This document shows positions 24,034-33,609 of a stretch of 33,609 nucleotides of DNA, in pieces. Every line of letters starts with the position of its first letter. Position 1 is the first letter of the stretch. A program made the translations under genes and the position numbers. The notes under the pieces were generated by a model. That model ran no database searches, was not told the DNA's origin, and saw nothing but the letters and a program-made list of their open reading frames with translations. Where the stretch lies: contig KV424151.1 in the NCBI GenBank assembly GCA_001632435.1, forward strand, positions 1 through 33,609, written 5' to 3'. Origin of the DNA: Calocera cornea HHB12733 (lineage: Eukaryota; Basidiomycota; Dacrymycetes; Dacrymycetales; Dacrymycetaceae).

Positions 24034-27000
24034 CTACCAGTTACGCGTCCTCATCTTCTTGGGCCTCGGCGGTTTCTTCGTCTTCCAAACAATCTTCGTT
24101 ACTCCCTTGTACGCCCCAGCATTCTTCAACATCTTCTCCTTCCAGTCAATCCCTGGCTTCACCTCTGCCGGCGGGGCACCTGGGAAGTCCGTTGCATTGT
24201 GCAGGAGGTACTTCGTCAGCACTGCATCCACTTCTTGCGGGTCTAAGTCCTTTGTCGAATCGCCTTCTGGGTCGTAATCTTTCATTGATACTGCAGGACG
24301 GCGTAAGTCGGAGCCCAGCATGAACCTGGGCGACTTACTGTTCCCGTAGCAGTCATTTGCGAAACAGCACTGCGCAGAGCTTGAATGAGCCCGGCATCTG
24401 GCACAGCGCTGCCGAATCCACCTGCGACAAAAACGATCCAAACCTATTCGCGGTCCTTCATGTGTCCTGCAGGTGTAACACATGTACGGCCCGTAAGAGA
24501 CCTACGGTCGCGACGTCAGTGTATAATCGCGGAAGGTGTGAATCGCGCACCATTATGTCGTCCGGCAGTCTGTGATCGGATATCCTGTACTCGCCAAGGT
24601 CTTTGAGCGTTTGCAGACTCGGAAGATTGTCTAAAGTGAATGTCCGGAGCGCCCAATACTCGCATCGCAGCAAATGTGAGGGGTATCGTGCGATATGCTT
24701 GCTGCGCCGACAACGGAGAGGCCCACGATTCTCGCTTCCGCTCTCTTCCTCGGTCGTTGTATCGTCTTCGATGTCCGCCAGCAGACTATCAAGATGTTCA
24801 CGCTCCAGACGCGTGTGTTGCAAGAAGCGATAATCAAGCTCGTTCCGCGGTAGAGGATCACGACTTTCCAAAAGTTGCGCTCGTGTTAGCTGACCCGGTA
24901 GCCTTCCATACTGTCGACCGGCAGCGCGTACCACGACTTGGTTCATGATCGCCCTTGGGACTAGCTGCAAATCGATTGGCCACTGGAACTGATCGCTGTA
25001 GATCAACCAGTTGAGCGCGTGCTGGATAATCGGGATCAATGCTCTGGCCATTTCGATCGTGTAAGGTGTTTCGGTAACATGATGATGCACAATTGTGTCT
25101 CTCTGCACCCTACGATCAGCAGTAGCATCTGTGCGGCAGGAATGTATACTTACCGGGCCATCTCCAACCCCCTCGAACCAGTGCCCCACTCGATGCATAT
25201 CGCCCGTTCCCACACTGGGTTTATCTTCATAACACGCGGCGAGGGCTCCCTCAATGAACAAAGTTGAATAGCGGTCGTAATTCCACAGCTCCTTCATATC
25301 CGCCTCGTTGCGCTCTCTTGACATGTTTGCAATAATCTTCGACCAGTCGATCAAATGCGCGATGGCCGTTCGTTCAGCCAGTGGATCGTCGAATTCCTGA
25401 AACATGTGCCACGAAAGTAGGAACTGAGACTCCTCCAATACAGCCCCGCGAACTTCCGGAAAGAACTCGACTCTTTTACTTTGAACCAGCCGGAAGTAAC
25501 GTCCCTGTTTGAGACTGTCAGCTTGGCTATCCACGAGCTGAAGATCCCTTGCTTACAAGCCATCTCCCTCTCCTCATAACGTTGTACTTGACGAACCTCT
25601 TCTCTGCGTCGTTTTGCCAGCTCCCGTACCACGGTAAGTCCCATACCCGGTTCCTGGCGATCTCATCGATTATGTCTTGAGGCTCTGTACACCTGAGAAT
25701 CCGATCGTCCGGATCCTCCAATGCGTGAAGATACATGGATGTGATTTCATCCTTCATCAGCGCGACGAACTTGTTTTTGTCCATATTCATCTTGTAGTCT
25801 TTTGGGCGGATCGAAGTCTGTCCGGTCTTCTTGCAGACCTGTTCTGCATGGGCTACGACCCAGTCGTCCAGTAGTGTAAGGTAGAGGCTGCCGCTGTGGA
25901 GCGCCTCTCGATCCCACAGGCTCCACACACTCTAGACGATATACATGTCAAAGGTCGTTATAGATGGGTTTGACAAACCTACCTGCACTTCTCCGGCGCG
26001 ACGCACCCAGGCCCGCATCTCCTCCGTAGTACCTTGCCTCAGACTAGGTGCCGCCGCAACCAATGCCAATAAGCGCGCGATCCACTTGTAGATCACATGC
26101 CGTGGTGGAGTGTTGCCACTCGATGATTGGCTACTTGGCGGTGTTTCCGGTCTGGTTCGAGTCCAGGCGGGCGGTGGCGGCACTTTATATCCATCATCGA
26201 CGGCTTCGTCAGGTGTACGTAGATCGTACAGCCAGTCATAGTCTTGGTTCACTAGAGGAGGATGTACCTCGGGAGGATGCGGGCGACCGGGCGAGATCTG
26301 GGGAGGGCCGCCTCGACCCATCGGAGCTCTGCCGTATCCTTGCGGGCCCACCGGCTGCTGCTGAGCCTGGTAAGGCTGGGGAGGGTGCGGGCGACCGGGC
26401 GAGATCTGGGGAGGGCCGCCTCGACCCATCGGAGCTCTGCCGTATCCTTGCGCGCCAACCGGCTGCTGCTGAGCCTGGTAAGGCTGGGGAGGGTGCGGGC
26501 GACCGGGCGAGATCTGGGGAGGGCCGCCTCGACCCATCGGAGCTCTGCCGTATCCTTGCGCGCCAACCGGCTGCTGCTGAGCCTGGTAAGGCTGGGGAGG
26601 GTGCGGGCGACCGGGCGAGATCTGGGGAGGGCCGCCTCGACCCATCGGAGCTCTGCCGTATCCTTGCGCGCCAACCGGCTGCTGCTGAGCCTGGTAAGGC
26701 TGGGGAGGGTGCGGGCGACCGGGCGAGATCGCCTGACTACGTCTTCGGTCCTTCATAGATCCCTGATCTTGAGGCTGGCCATAGTGCCAAGGCCGTGCGG
26801 GCGGAATATCCGGTGGGAATTGCGGACGAATGTATTGTCCTGGTCGTGGCTGAGCTGTTGCACCTGGTAGTGTAGCGGGTATAGCTGCTCCACGGGTTGA
26901 TTGCTGATAACCCTGCTCTACGTGCCAAGCGCCCTCCGCGTATTGTTGGCGTAAATCAGCATTCAAGTGAGCGACTGGGGGAGTCGGAGGTATCTCTTCT

Positions 27001-27404
27001 TCTTCTTCTTCCATAGGGTCATTATCAAACTCGTACTGATTATCATCGGAGTCGTCCATGTTGTGATCTTCGCTCTGAGTACTCTGGGTGGCTTCTCGCG
27101 ATTCGGCTGTTGGATCGCTCGGTTCTGGTAAGTGGGGCTGGTTGTACAGGCCGTACAGCCCTGTCTCCGGCTTAGGCGGTTCGTAAGAACCGCCACGCAG
27201 TAGAATAGGTTCATTACGCGCCATGCGAACTGGCTGATTAGGCTGAAGATAGTGAGGTGCCAGTCGCAGACCTTGAGGTTGCAGTCCAAATCGTGCCTGA
27301 GTTCGTTCGATCGCGTTGCCCTCGTATGCTTGGACTAGAACCCTGCGCAGTATGTCGGATGGCCGAATAGGCTCCCCGGTTTCTTCATTTGGACGTGACT
27401 CCAT
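24034..27404 (-). CDS. Gene E: long disordered Cys-cluster protein, paralogue of gene F
   Basis: Six exons; main ones 27404-25983, 25931-25557, 25504-25156. The frame stays open to the stop at 24034, about 1,050 residues. The N-terminal half is disordered (Pro/Gln/Arg), with an acidic stretch and a block of near-identical 36-residue repeats (ISPGRPHPPQPYQAQQQPVG...). A folded half follows: DEIARNRVWDLPWYGSW, FQEFDDPLAERT, HLLRCEYWALRTFTLDNLP. After an intron with a GTGCGC donor comes a Cys/His cluster, VSYGPYMCYTCRTHEGPR, RFCRRW...RCARCRAH and CCFANDCYGN. A short basic tail (KKPPRPKKM) ends it. The Cys spacing suggests zinc binding. The family is unfamiliar to me. A minus-strand TATATA lies at 27474-27479, 70 bp before the ATG. 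Confidence 0.75.
26266..26735 (-). repeat. In-frame 108-bp tandem repeat inside gene E
   Basis: About 4.3 units of 108 bp (36 codons), several identical at nucleotide level, so recently expanded. Each unit encodes ISPGRPHPPQPYQ...GYGRAPMGRGGPP. The first unit differs at one codon (GPQ for GAQ). Paralogue F has no equivalent array. Confidence 0.92.
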
Positions 27405-27472
27405 GTGACGATGACCGGCGTAGGAGATGAAAGTAGTTAGCAGAGAGACCCTTGCCCGGTGGCGGAGCTGGT

Positions 27473-27480
27473 CTATATAC
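27473..27480 (-). promoter_or_regulatory. TATA box of gene E
   Basis: Minus-strand TATATAG lies about 70 bp upstream of the ATG at 27404, a normal fungal distance with a short 5' UTR. Confidence 0.5.
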
Positions 27481-27904
27481 CATGCTCTCGGCCCGGGCAC
27501 GTTGTATCCACGCCGCAGTCAATGCTTCCCCGAAGGATCACATTATTGTTCCAATGCATCTTCCTTATTGTCGGTCTACTGCTTCTGCCTTTTCACCTTC
27601 TCTTTCTTCTGTTTTCAGAGTATTGAACGTCATTATCATCTGTTTCCGCCCATTGTCCCTTGATACCTCGCGCCTCCACTTCACTGCACTTCGTCCCCAC
27701 ATGACCTAATGACAATACTTGAAATCCAATCTGATCCATGCCATGTCAGTCGCGATGATCCGGACAGATTGGAGCCCACTTACAACTGACATTCGATAAC
27801 AAATCTTGGCATCCTTAGCTCTGTGCTTCCTCAGCGACTAATTCCTCGTGCTGCAATCTACCAGGTCGCAGGCTGGAAGTGCTTCATTCGACCAAACAGA
27901 TTCT

Positions 27905-28032
27905 GTAACCACCAGATTCGGCGACCACCAGATTCGGTAGCCACCAGATTCGGTAGCCACCAGATTCGGTAGCCACCAGATTCGGTAGCCACCAGATTCA
28001 ATCGCCATAAGATTCAAGCGCCATAAGAATTG
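27905..28032 (-). repeat. 16-bp minisatellite, left array (eight units)
   Basis: Eight 16-bp units with a sharp period; plus-strand core GTAGCCACCAGATTCG, so minus-strand GGTGGCTACCGAATCT. Outer units diverge (ATCGCCATAAGATTCA). The same unit recurs, inverted, at 32195-32322. Confidence 0.93.
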
Positions 28033-28137
28033 GGTGTCAGCACATTCGGGCGTCATACGAAGCAAGACTACTGCAAACGCTGTACGTCATCTGACATGGT
28101 ATTGTAAGCATCTATCAGGCCGTCCACCCTCGTCCCT

Positions 28138-31137
28138 CTACCATGATCTCTTCTGGGCTCGTTGTTTCGGCTTCTTCTTCAACGTTGGTTTCACGGCCTT
28201 CCACACGATGTTGCTCACACTCGAGTATGCTTTCGCATCCTTCAATCCCCTCTCCTTCCAGTTGATTCCTGGCTTCTGTTCCGCTGCTGGCGGACCTGGG
28301 AAGTCGGGTCGCCCCTTGAAGAGATACTTGACGAGATACGCATCGACTTCGGCCGGATCTAAGTCTCTCGTTGTATCGCCTTCTGGGTCATAATCTCTTA
28401 TTGATACTGCACCAAGGCATGAGAGACGAGCTCAGCATGAACCCGGGCGACTTACTGTTCCCGTAGCAATCATTGGCCAGACAGCACCGCGCGCCGTTTG
28501 AGTGAGCCCGGCATCTGGCACAGCGCTGCCGAGCCCACCTGCGACAGAAACGATTCACACCTACTCGTGGTCCTTCATGTGTCATGCAGGTGTAACACAT
28601 GTACGGCCCGTAAGAGACCTACGGTCGCGACGTCAGTGTATAACCGCGGAAGGTGTGAATGGCACACCATTATGTCGTCCGGCAGCCTGTGATCGGATAT
28701 CCTGTACTCGCCAAGGGCTTTGAGCGTTTCCAAATCGGGAAGGTTGTCCAAAGTGAATGTCCTAAGCGCCCAGTAGTCGCACCGCAGCAGATGTGGAGGG
28801 AATTCTGCATTGTGCTTGCTTCGCCGGGGACGTATCGGTCCACGAGATTCTTTGGCGCTATCCTCTTCTTCCGTGCTACTGTCGTCTTCGATCTCTTCAA
28901 GGATCGCCTCAAGTCGCGTACGCTCCTTTCGAGTATGCTGCAAGTATCGGTAATGAAGTTCATCCGCCGAGGGAGGATCGCGGCCCTTCAGGAGTTCATC
29001 TCGTGATAGCCTACGAGGCAACCTTCCATACTGTCGATTGTTAACCCGCACTGCGACTTGTTCCAGCAGCGCCCTCGGTACAAGCTCAACCTCGAACGGC
29101 CAGTCGATCTTGTCGGAGTAGATGAGCCAGTCGAGTACATGCTGAATGATGGCTATGAGAACAATACCCATCTCGACAGTGTAAGGGGTATTGAATCGAC
29201 TGTGATGCTCAATTGTAGACCTCTGTAGATAGACCACGATCAGCTTTCAACGCGGTTTGCAAAGCAATGGAGTTCCTACAGGGGATATCTCAACTGCTTC
29301 GAACCAGTGCGAGAGTTTCTGCAAATTGCCCGTTCCCAATCCAGGTTTCTCTTCGTTGCAAGATCCAAGTGCCCCATGGATGAACAGAGAGGAGTACACC
29401 TCGAAGTTCCAGAGCTCTTTTGCTGACTCGCGCTCGGCCCAAACCTCATTGATGATACTCTGCCAATCGATGAACTGGTCGATGTAGCTTCGGTCTGGGA
29501 GAGGATCCTCGAATCTGCAATAGCATTGCCAAGAGAGTAGGAAGATGGCCTCTTCCAACATCGGGCCCTGGATTTCGTCCCAGAACTCTACCCGACCTTC
29601 GTGCACTAGGTGGAAATACCTTTGCTATATATCAAGGTCAGTATCGTTGACGATATAACGGTTCTTTCGGCTTACAAGCCATTGGCCCCTCTTGCGCACG
29701 TTCCTGCGGGCCAATTCCTCTTCTGCTCCTGTTTTCCACGCTCCATACCATGGCAAGTCCCACACCCTGTTGCGCGCTATCTCGTCGATCAAGTCCTGAG
29801 GCTTCGAACAGGACATGATGAGGGCGTCTGGATCCTCCAACGCGTGACGATGCATGAGTGGAATTTCAGTCGCAAGATGTTCGGCAAACTGGTCTTTACG
29901 ACGCCTTTTCGGTGCACCTTGGCTGCGCACGGAAGGCTGTCGTACACGCTTGCCGACCTTAACTGCATGGGCAAGGACCCACTCCTCCAGTTGAGCCAGA
30001 TACAAGCTCGTACCGTGGAGATCGTCTCGACTCCAATTATCCAATACCTCCTAACGGCTTGCGTGAGATTATGGGAATTCGTCTATGTAATTGCTTACCT
30101 CTAATTCCGTAGCTTGGCGCAGCCAAATCTCCAACTGATGGTGAGTGCTCGTTTCGATATCAGGCGCGGCTGCAACCAATTCAACCAGGCGCGCCGTCCA
30201 CTTGTAGACCACTTGCGGTTGCGGGGGGGGGTGGGCTATTGCGGTGGGAGCCCTGGCTACTCGGAGGAGATTGGGTAGATAGCCTCGTCCAGGCAGGTGA
30301 AGGCGGCATCACGTATTCATTGTTGACGGCTGCCTCAGGAGTACGAAGATCGTGCAGCCAGCCCCCAACTTGACGGACTGGTGTGACGGGTTGCTGTAGA
30401 GATCGATGAGCCTGGGGAGACATTGCGGCAGGTGACGGAGTCTGGCGCGAAAAGTTCTCCGGTCCGTGGAGAGTTCGACGAGTGTGCGGCGCATGTGGAC
30501 GGGCAGATCCCGTTGAGGAAGGTGGGCGACCTTGAGGAGACTGGCGAGGGGGTGGCTGGTGCTGGGCAGCAGTGTTCGGCACCGAAAGTACAGGCAACAT
30601 CGGATCGTCTTGCGGGGGATGCTGATGCACCTGTCGCTCGACCCCAAGTGCCTTTTGCATGCGAGAGACTAGCGTGATCGGACGAGATAGCGCTGTAGTC
30701 GGCCGCTCCGGGCTCAGCTGCATCTGCCGGCTCAGATGACTCTGAGCTATGGCCGCTTCCTGTTGGCGGCGTTCGCGCTCCGCATATCGTTGACGTAAAT
30801 CAGACAGTCCTCCGGGATGAGCTGGGTGCGATGGAGCAGCTGCGTTTCGAGGTTCCGCCAGAATCAGATCGGATTGCAGCGGACCAGCGGTGCCAAGATC
30901 CAGCACAGGCCTATCGATATCGACCCAGGGAGGACCACCAACTGGCAGTCCAGATCGTGCCTGAGCTCTCCGTTGAGCGTTGTTCTGAATCGATGTCGTT
31001 TCAGTCGCCATCAAGTAGCTGAGCCCGTGCTGGCGGGGAAGGCGATACGGATCGTCTGCTGACATAGGGAAGACCACAGGGCGACCATTTCGCGGTGCCA
31101 CATCGGGAAGATCAGGTATCTCCATGTAATCATCCAT
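28138..31137 (-). pseudogene. Gene F: paralogue of gene E with a frameshift in a G9 run
   Basis: Exon 1 starts at ATG 31137 (MDDYMEIPDLPDV) and stays open, Pro/Gln-rich, to codons before 30231, where nine consecutive G (30223-30231, plus strand) put the downstream exon out of frame. Beyond the run, the E-like sequence VVYKWTARLVELVAAAP resumes in another frame, so the gene is shifted by one base. Later exons (30044-29660; about 29606-29276; 29221-28670; the cluster YMCYTCMTHEGPR, RFCRRW, CCLANDCYGN; and the final basic tail ending at 28138) are intact and conserved. The run is a likely slippage or sequencing site, so I cannot say whether the allele is dead. It lacks E's 108-bp array. Confidence 0.7.
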
Positions 31138-31302
31138 GTCGGCCAGATGATGCGTACTCTTGCCGAGGAGATGGTCGTGTCCGAATGTGTGGGGAGCGGG
31201 GGAACTGAGGTGAATGAGGGCTAAATATCTCCTAGACACGTTCAGTGGCGCGTGTTGAACACGAGGCACCCTGACTGTTCTTCAACATCACGGCCCGATA
31301 AG

Positions 31303-31415
31303 ACTGCTTTCTGCTTCTTCTGCTTCTACCTCTTCTCCTGCTTCTCCTTCTTCTCCTGCTTCTCCTTCTTCTCCTTCTTCTCCTTCTCCTCCTTCTTCTC
31401 CTTCTTCTCCTTCTT
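31303..31415. repeat. Polypyrimidine minisatellite (CTTCTCC-type)
   Basis: Imperfect repeats of TTCTCCTGCTTC and CTTCTTCTCC over about 110 bp just upstream of gene F. Open frames on both strands here are artefacts of low complexity. Confidence 0.85.
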
Positions 31416-31569
31416 ATGGTATCTAGACATCGACAATGGGTAATATGAGCTATGACTTCGACATGGTTACTGCTACTGGGGAGGAGTATACAGATAACAG
31501 ATGAGAGCCAGATCTGACGAAGCTGGCCTTACAGAAGGCTGCTGTTGAGCTTGATTACTTCCTTCGGTG

Positions 31570-31710
31570 CATCGTGTAGTGAAGACAATGTCCGAGTGGA
31601 TGGAAGCGGGTTCGCGCATTGTGCACTCGACTGCACGGACGACCAATGGAGACCCGGTCCGTACTGGAGCAGAAGAGCATATCTGTTATGAGGGTTATTG
31701 AATGAACCCA
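31570..31710 (-). pseudogene. Decayed fragment of the CxC6 region of the KDZ-type gene
   Basis: The minus-strand sequence resembles 20700-20815: both keep AATAACCCTCAT, a CAGATATGCTCT run, ATTGGTCGTCCGTGC and GCGAACCCGCTTCC. It covers the end of the GC-AG intron and the following exon start but has no complete cluster. It is an old partial copy. Confidence 0.8.
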
Positions 31711-31811
31711 TGCCAAATGAACAACTGAACTTTCGCTCGAAGACGATCAAGCAAGACCCATCCAGATGCGACGATTGCTCTGCATCAGCATCTGCGATAT
31801 AAGCTTTTCCA

Positions 31812-32050
31812 TTCCACGGGCTCATTGAGTCCAAGACGCGCAACCACATCAAGCTCTGCGTCCATCGCGTGTTCATCATGCTGTCGGCGAGTACATCGTC
31901 TGGGAGTGCCTCAATCTTGTCGCAGGTAGCGTCGAGTGGGAGGGTCTCCGCGCAACATCTCCCGTGAGATGCTGCAGCAGAACAAGATCACCAAGGCCAA
32001 CAGCAAGAACTTGGTCGAAAGCGCCACGGTGAAGTGGAACTTCGCTAAAG
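31812..32050 (+). pseudogene. Broken fragment of an HSP90 gene
   Basis: On the + strand, 31817-31880 reads IESKTRNHIKL..VHRVFIM, matching the HSP90 region ESK...NIKLYVRRVFIM. After a frame break, 31950-32010 reads NISREMLQQNKITKA followed by KNLV, matching HSP90 NISREMLQQNKILKV. Intervening frame changes and altered residues make it non-functional. It overlaps no other coding sequence and sits next to the CxC6 fragment. The similarity was recognised by eye and needs a database alignment. Confidence 0.75.
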
Positions 32051-32194
32051 TTCGGCAACGCCGTTATGAGGAGCCTGATGCTCGGCATGAACGCGAAGGA
32101 GGTCGTCCCTTCCACACATGCCTGTAAAACTGCAAGCATGTATTTGATTGGGATTGGGATTGGGTTTGGGCTATCACGCCAAGCGCTGGAGTGA

Positions 32195-32322
32195 GATGGC
32201 TCCCGACGGTTGTGGCTCCCCAATATTGTGGCTCCCAAGTCTTGTGGCTCCCAAGTCTTGTGGCTCCCAAGTCTTGTGGCTCCCGAATCATGTGGCTCCC
32301 AAATCTTGTGGCACCCAAATCT
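32195..32322 (+). repeat. 16-bp minisatellite, right array (eight units, inverted)
   Basis: Eight units, core TGTGGCTCCCAAGTCT, including TGTGGCTCCCGAATCA and TGTGGCTCCCAAATCT. These match the minus strand of the left array (GGTGGCTACCGAATCT) at 12-14 of 16 positions, so the arrays are the same family in opposite orientation. Confidence 0.9.
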
Positions 32323-32822
32323 GGTTGGCTAGACGGCGTGATGACGGGCGTGACTGCAGTGCTAGATCCAGCGGATTTGATGGATAAGTGGACCATGGCG
32401 CCTGCAGAGAGCCTGCTCGTTGACATGCACGACAGGCTCATTGTCATGCACGAAAGGCATTAGGAGACATGAAGTCGAGAGACACTGTAGATACGCGAGA
32501 GGTGGTGGCTTGTACTAGACCGATGCTGAGTACATTCGCTGGCCGACCGCGCCAATGTGAGGGAGTGTACAATGTGTCAACAAATCTGGCTTGAGCTGGG
32601 GGCGATCCATCGCAACGCTGCCACGACCTTCGGTGGTAGCGCCAATAACTTGAATCTCCAGGCAAACGAGGTAGCCTAAAAGCATGTCAACGACATGATG
32701 GGGAATCTACCGAGGGCTTGCAACCATTGAAGGCCTTGCCTCGCGCTGCTAGACGGCCAACAATCTTGGAAGCATGACGGCTGGGATTGTGATGAGGGAG
32801 CGTTGTCCTGTTTTGCCTCGTC

Positions 32823-32965
32823 GTTCCTTCTTCTCCTGCTTCTGCTTCTTCTCCTGCTTCTTCTCCCTCTCCTCCTTCTCCTCCTTCTCCTTCTTCTCCT
32901 GCTTCTTCTCCCTCTCCTCCTTCTCCTCCTTCTCCTTCTTCTCCTTCTTCTCCTTCTTCTCCGGA
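32823..32965. repeat. Second polypyrimidine minisatellite
   Basis: About 140 bp of TTCTCCTGCTTC and CTCTCCTCC repeats, closely like the tract at 31303-31415. Frame-free; the leucine- or arginine-rich open frames are artefacts. Confidence 0.85.
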
Positions 32966-32969
32966 GAGC

Positions 32970-33120
32970 GCTCCAAAGACTGCGAGAAGGCGTAGGTAAT
33001 AGTACGACCAACGGGAAGGATGCGGGTTTGCTCCATTGAGACCATGGCTGCAGGTCGGTAACTAGGCATCCGATCATATATTGCGCAGGAGAAAATATCT
33101 GTGATGACAGTTATTAGTCG
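32970..33120 (-). pseudogene. Second decayed CxC6 fragment
   Basis: Minus strand keeps GCGCAATATATGATC, an ATCTGTGATGAC-type segment corresponding to the intron end at about 20715, and AACCCGCATCCTTCCCGTTGG then GTACTATTACCTAC, which align with 20790-20830. It is more diverged than the copy at 31570-31710 and is cut by the polypyrimidine tract. Confidence 0.7.
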
Positions 33121-33214
33121 AGTTCATGCTGAATGAAGTCTACTACCTTGTCGCCAAAATAAACATCCTTTAACGACGTTTGCTGTGTGTGAGGGCACAC
33201 AACCCACAATAGGA

Positions 33215-33515
33215 CAAGCCGGAGGAATCGGAATAGGTGGGGAGGGTGTAGAGGATGTTGTCTAAGCTATTCCGATTCCTTGGAATGTGATAGAGTCCAA
33301 TTCCGCTTCCGTTTGGTGGCTGGAGGTCCGGAACGGGTGATTCCGGATATTTGGTGAAGTGGTCAACTTGTGGGGCCAAGTCCGAGGAGGGGGATAGATG
33401 GGGAATGTGTAGGAGAACACACTACAACCAATTCCGAAGGGACGGAGTCGATATTGAGCTATTCCGGCTCCGTTTGAGGACAGGAGGTCGGAATTACACA
33501 ATTCCGGAGTCGGCA
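33215..33515. repeat. Diverged tandem duplication rich in AATTCCGG
   Basis: Two units (about 33215-33350 and 33375-33515) share GGGGGATAGATGGGGA-like starts, GATA..GAG..ATTCCG, CCGTTTG and GGAGGTC.GGAA, and end in ATTCCGGA. The palindrome TCCGGA and its neighbours ATTCCG recur many times. Function unknown. Confidence 0.6.
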
Positions 33516-33609
33516 GTCCGGAATAGGAATTGGCAGGTGTAAAAGGGCAAGCAGAGAGCGGAATAGGTATGAGATGAGATGCTGGGTTACTATTTCCCAC
33601 AGGAGGTTG

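Larger units (their letters stand above)
27405..28137. other. Spacer between paralogues E and F
   Basis: Contains the 5' region of E and the 3' side of F, including one arm of the 16-bp minisatellite. No other gene was recognised. Confidence 0.5.
31900..33609. other. Repeat-rich right end without an intact gene
   Basis: Besides the HSP90 fragment it holds the second minisatellite array, a polypyrimidine tract, a second decayed CxC6 fragment and an AATTCCGG-rich duplication. Open frames here come from repeats. Confidence 0.6.

Noticed and set aside
26150..26170. GGTTCGAGTCC resembling a tRNA T-arm
   Set aside because: No acceptor stem or anticodon arm around it; it lies in the coding part of gene E.
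27838..28065. Trp/Tyr/Gly-rich open frame in the minisatellite
   Set aside because: Period-16 DNA read in three frames; no homology or splice signals.
31310..31420. Long Cys/Phe/Ser-rich open frames in polypyrimidine tracts (also 32820-32965)
   Set aside because: Low-complexity repeats open in several frames; no gene signals.

Overview
The window looks like nuclear DNA of a basidiomycete fungus (Agaricomycetes). The evidence is dense genes with introns of about 44-60 bp, a complete KDZ (Kyakuja-Dileera-Zisupton) DNA transposon, a second KDZ-type gene with CxC5/CxC6 cysteine clusters, a DUF6593 protein and a TKL-like kinase of a kind I associate with Rhizoctonia/Ceratobasidiaceae. The order-level placement is an inference; the KDZ and DUF6593 calls rest on recognisable family motifs.

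Bases 1-12200 are one transposon bounded by a perfect 56-bp terminal inverted repeat. It carries a small basic protein gene (280-728, +), two uncharacterised multi-exon genes (2990-869 and 5492-3712, both -), and an apparently intact KDZ transposase (11364-7758, -). A rearranged fragment of a host actin gene lies just inside the right end. About 44 copies of a six-base-periodic motif (CTAGNN)n, such as CTAGATCTAGAGCTAG, lie across the element every 200-350 bp. They occur in introns, exons and spacers. One supplies a stop codon and several supply 3' splice sites. The motif is essentially absent from the other 21 kb.

Bases 12201-19530 look like ordinary host sequence: a protein kinase (13630-12542, -), a serine-rich gene that may be its N-terminal part (14972-13671, -), and a four-exon DUF6593 gene (16989-15817, -) with a TATA box and two upstream TGACGTCA palindromes. 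About 2 kb after that has no recognisable gene.

Bases 19531-33609 form a second KDZ-associated accessory cluster. It holds a CxC5/CxC6 KDZ-type gene (19531-21799, +) with a GC-AG intron, a convergent Cys-cluster gene (23729-21948, -), and two tandem paralogues E (27404-24034, -) and F (31137-28138, -). E carries a recent 108-bp repeat expansion. F has a one-base frameshift in a G9 run and is bracketed by two inverted arrays, each of eight units, of the same 16-bp minisatellite. To the right are decayed fragments of the CxC6 gene, a broken HSP90 fragment, polypyrimidine minisatellites and an AATTCCGG-rich duplication.

Taken together, a recently active KDZ element sits beside an older graveyard of KDZ-associated genes. 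Host housekeeping fragments (actin, HSP90) are embedded in the repeat-rich parts.
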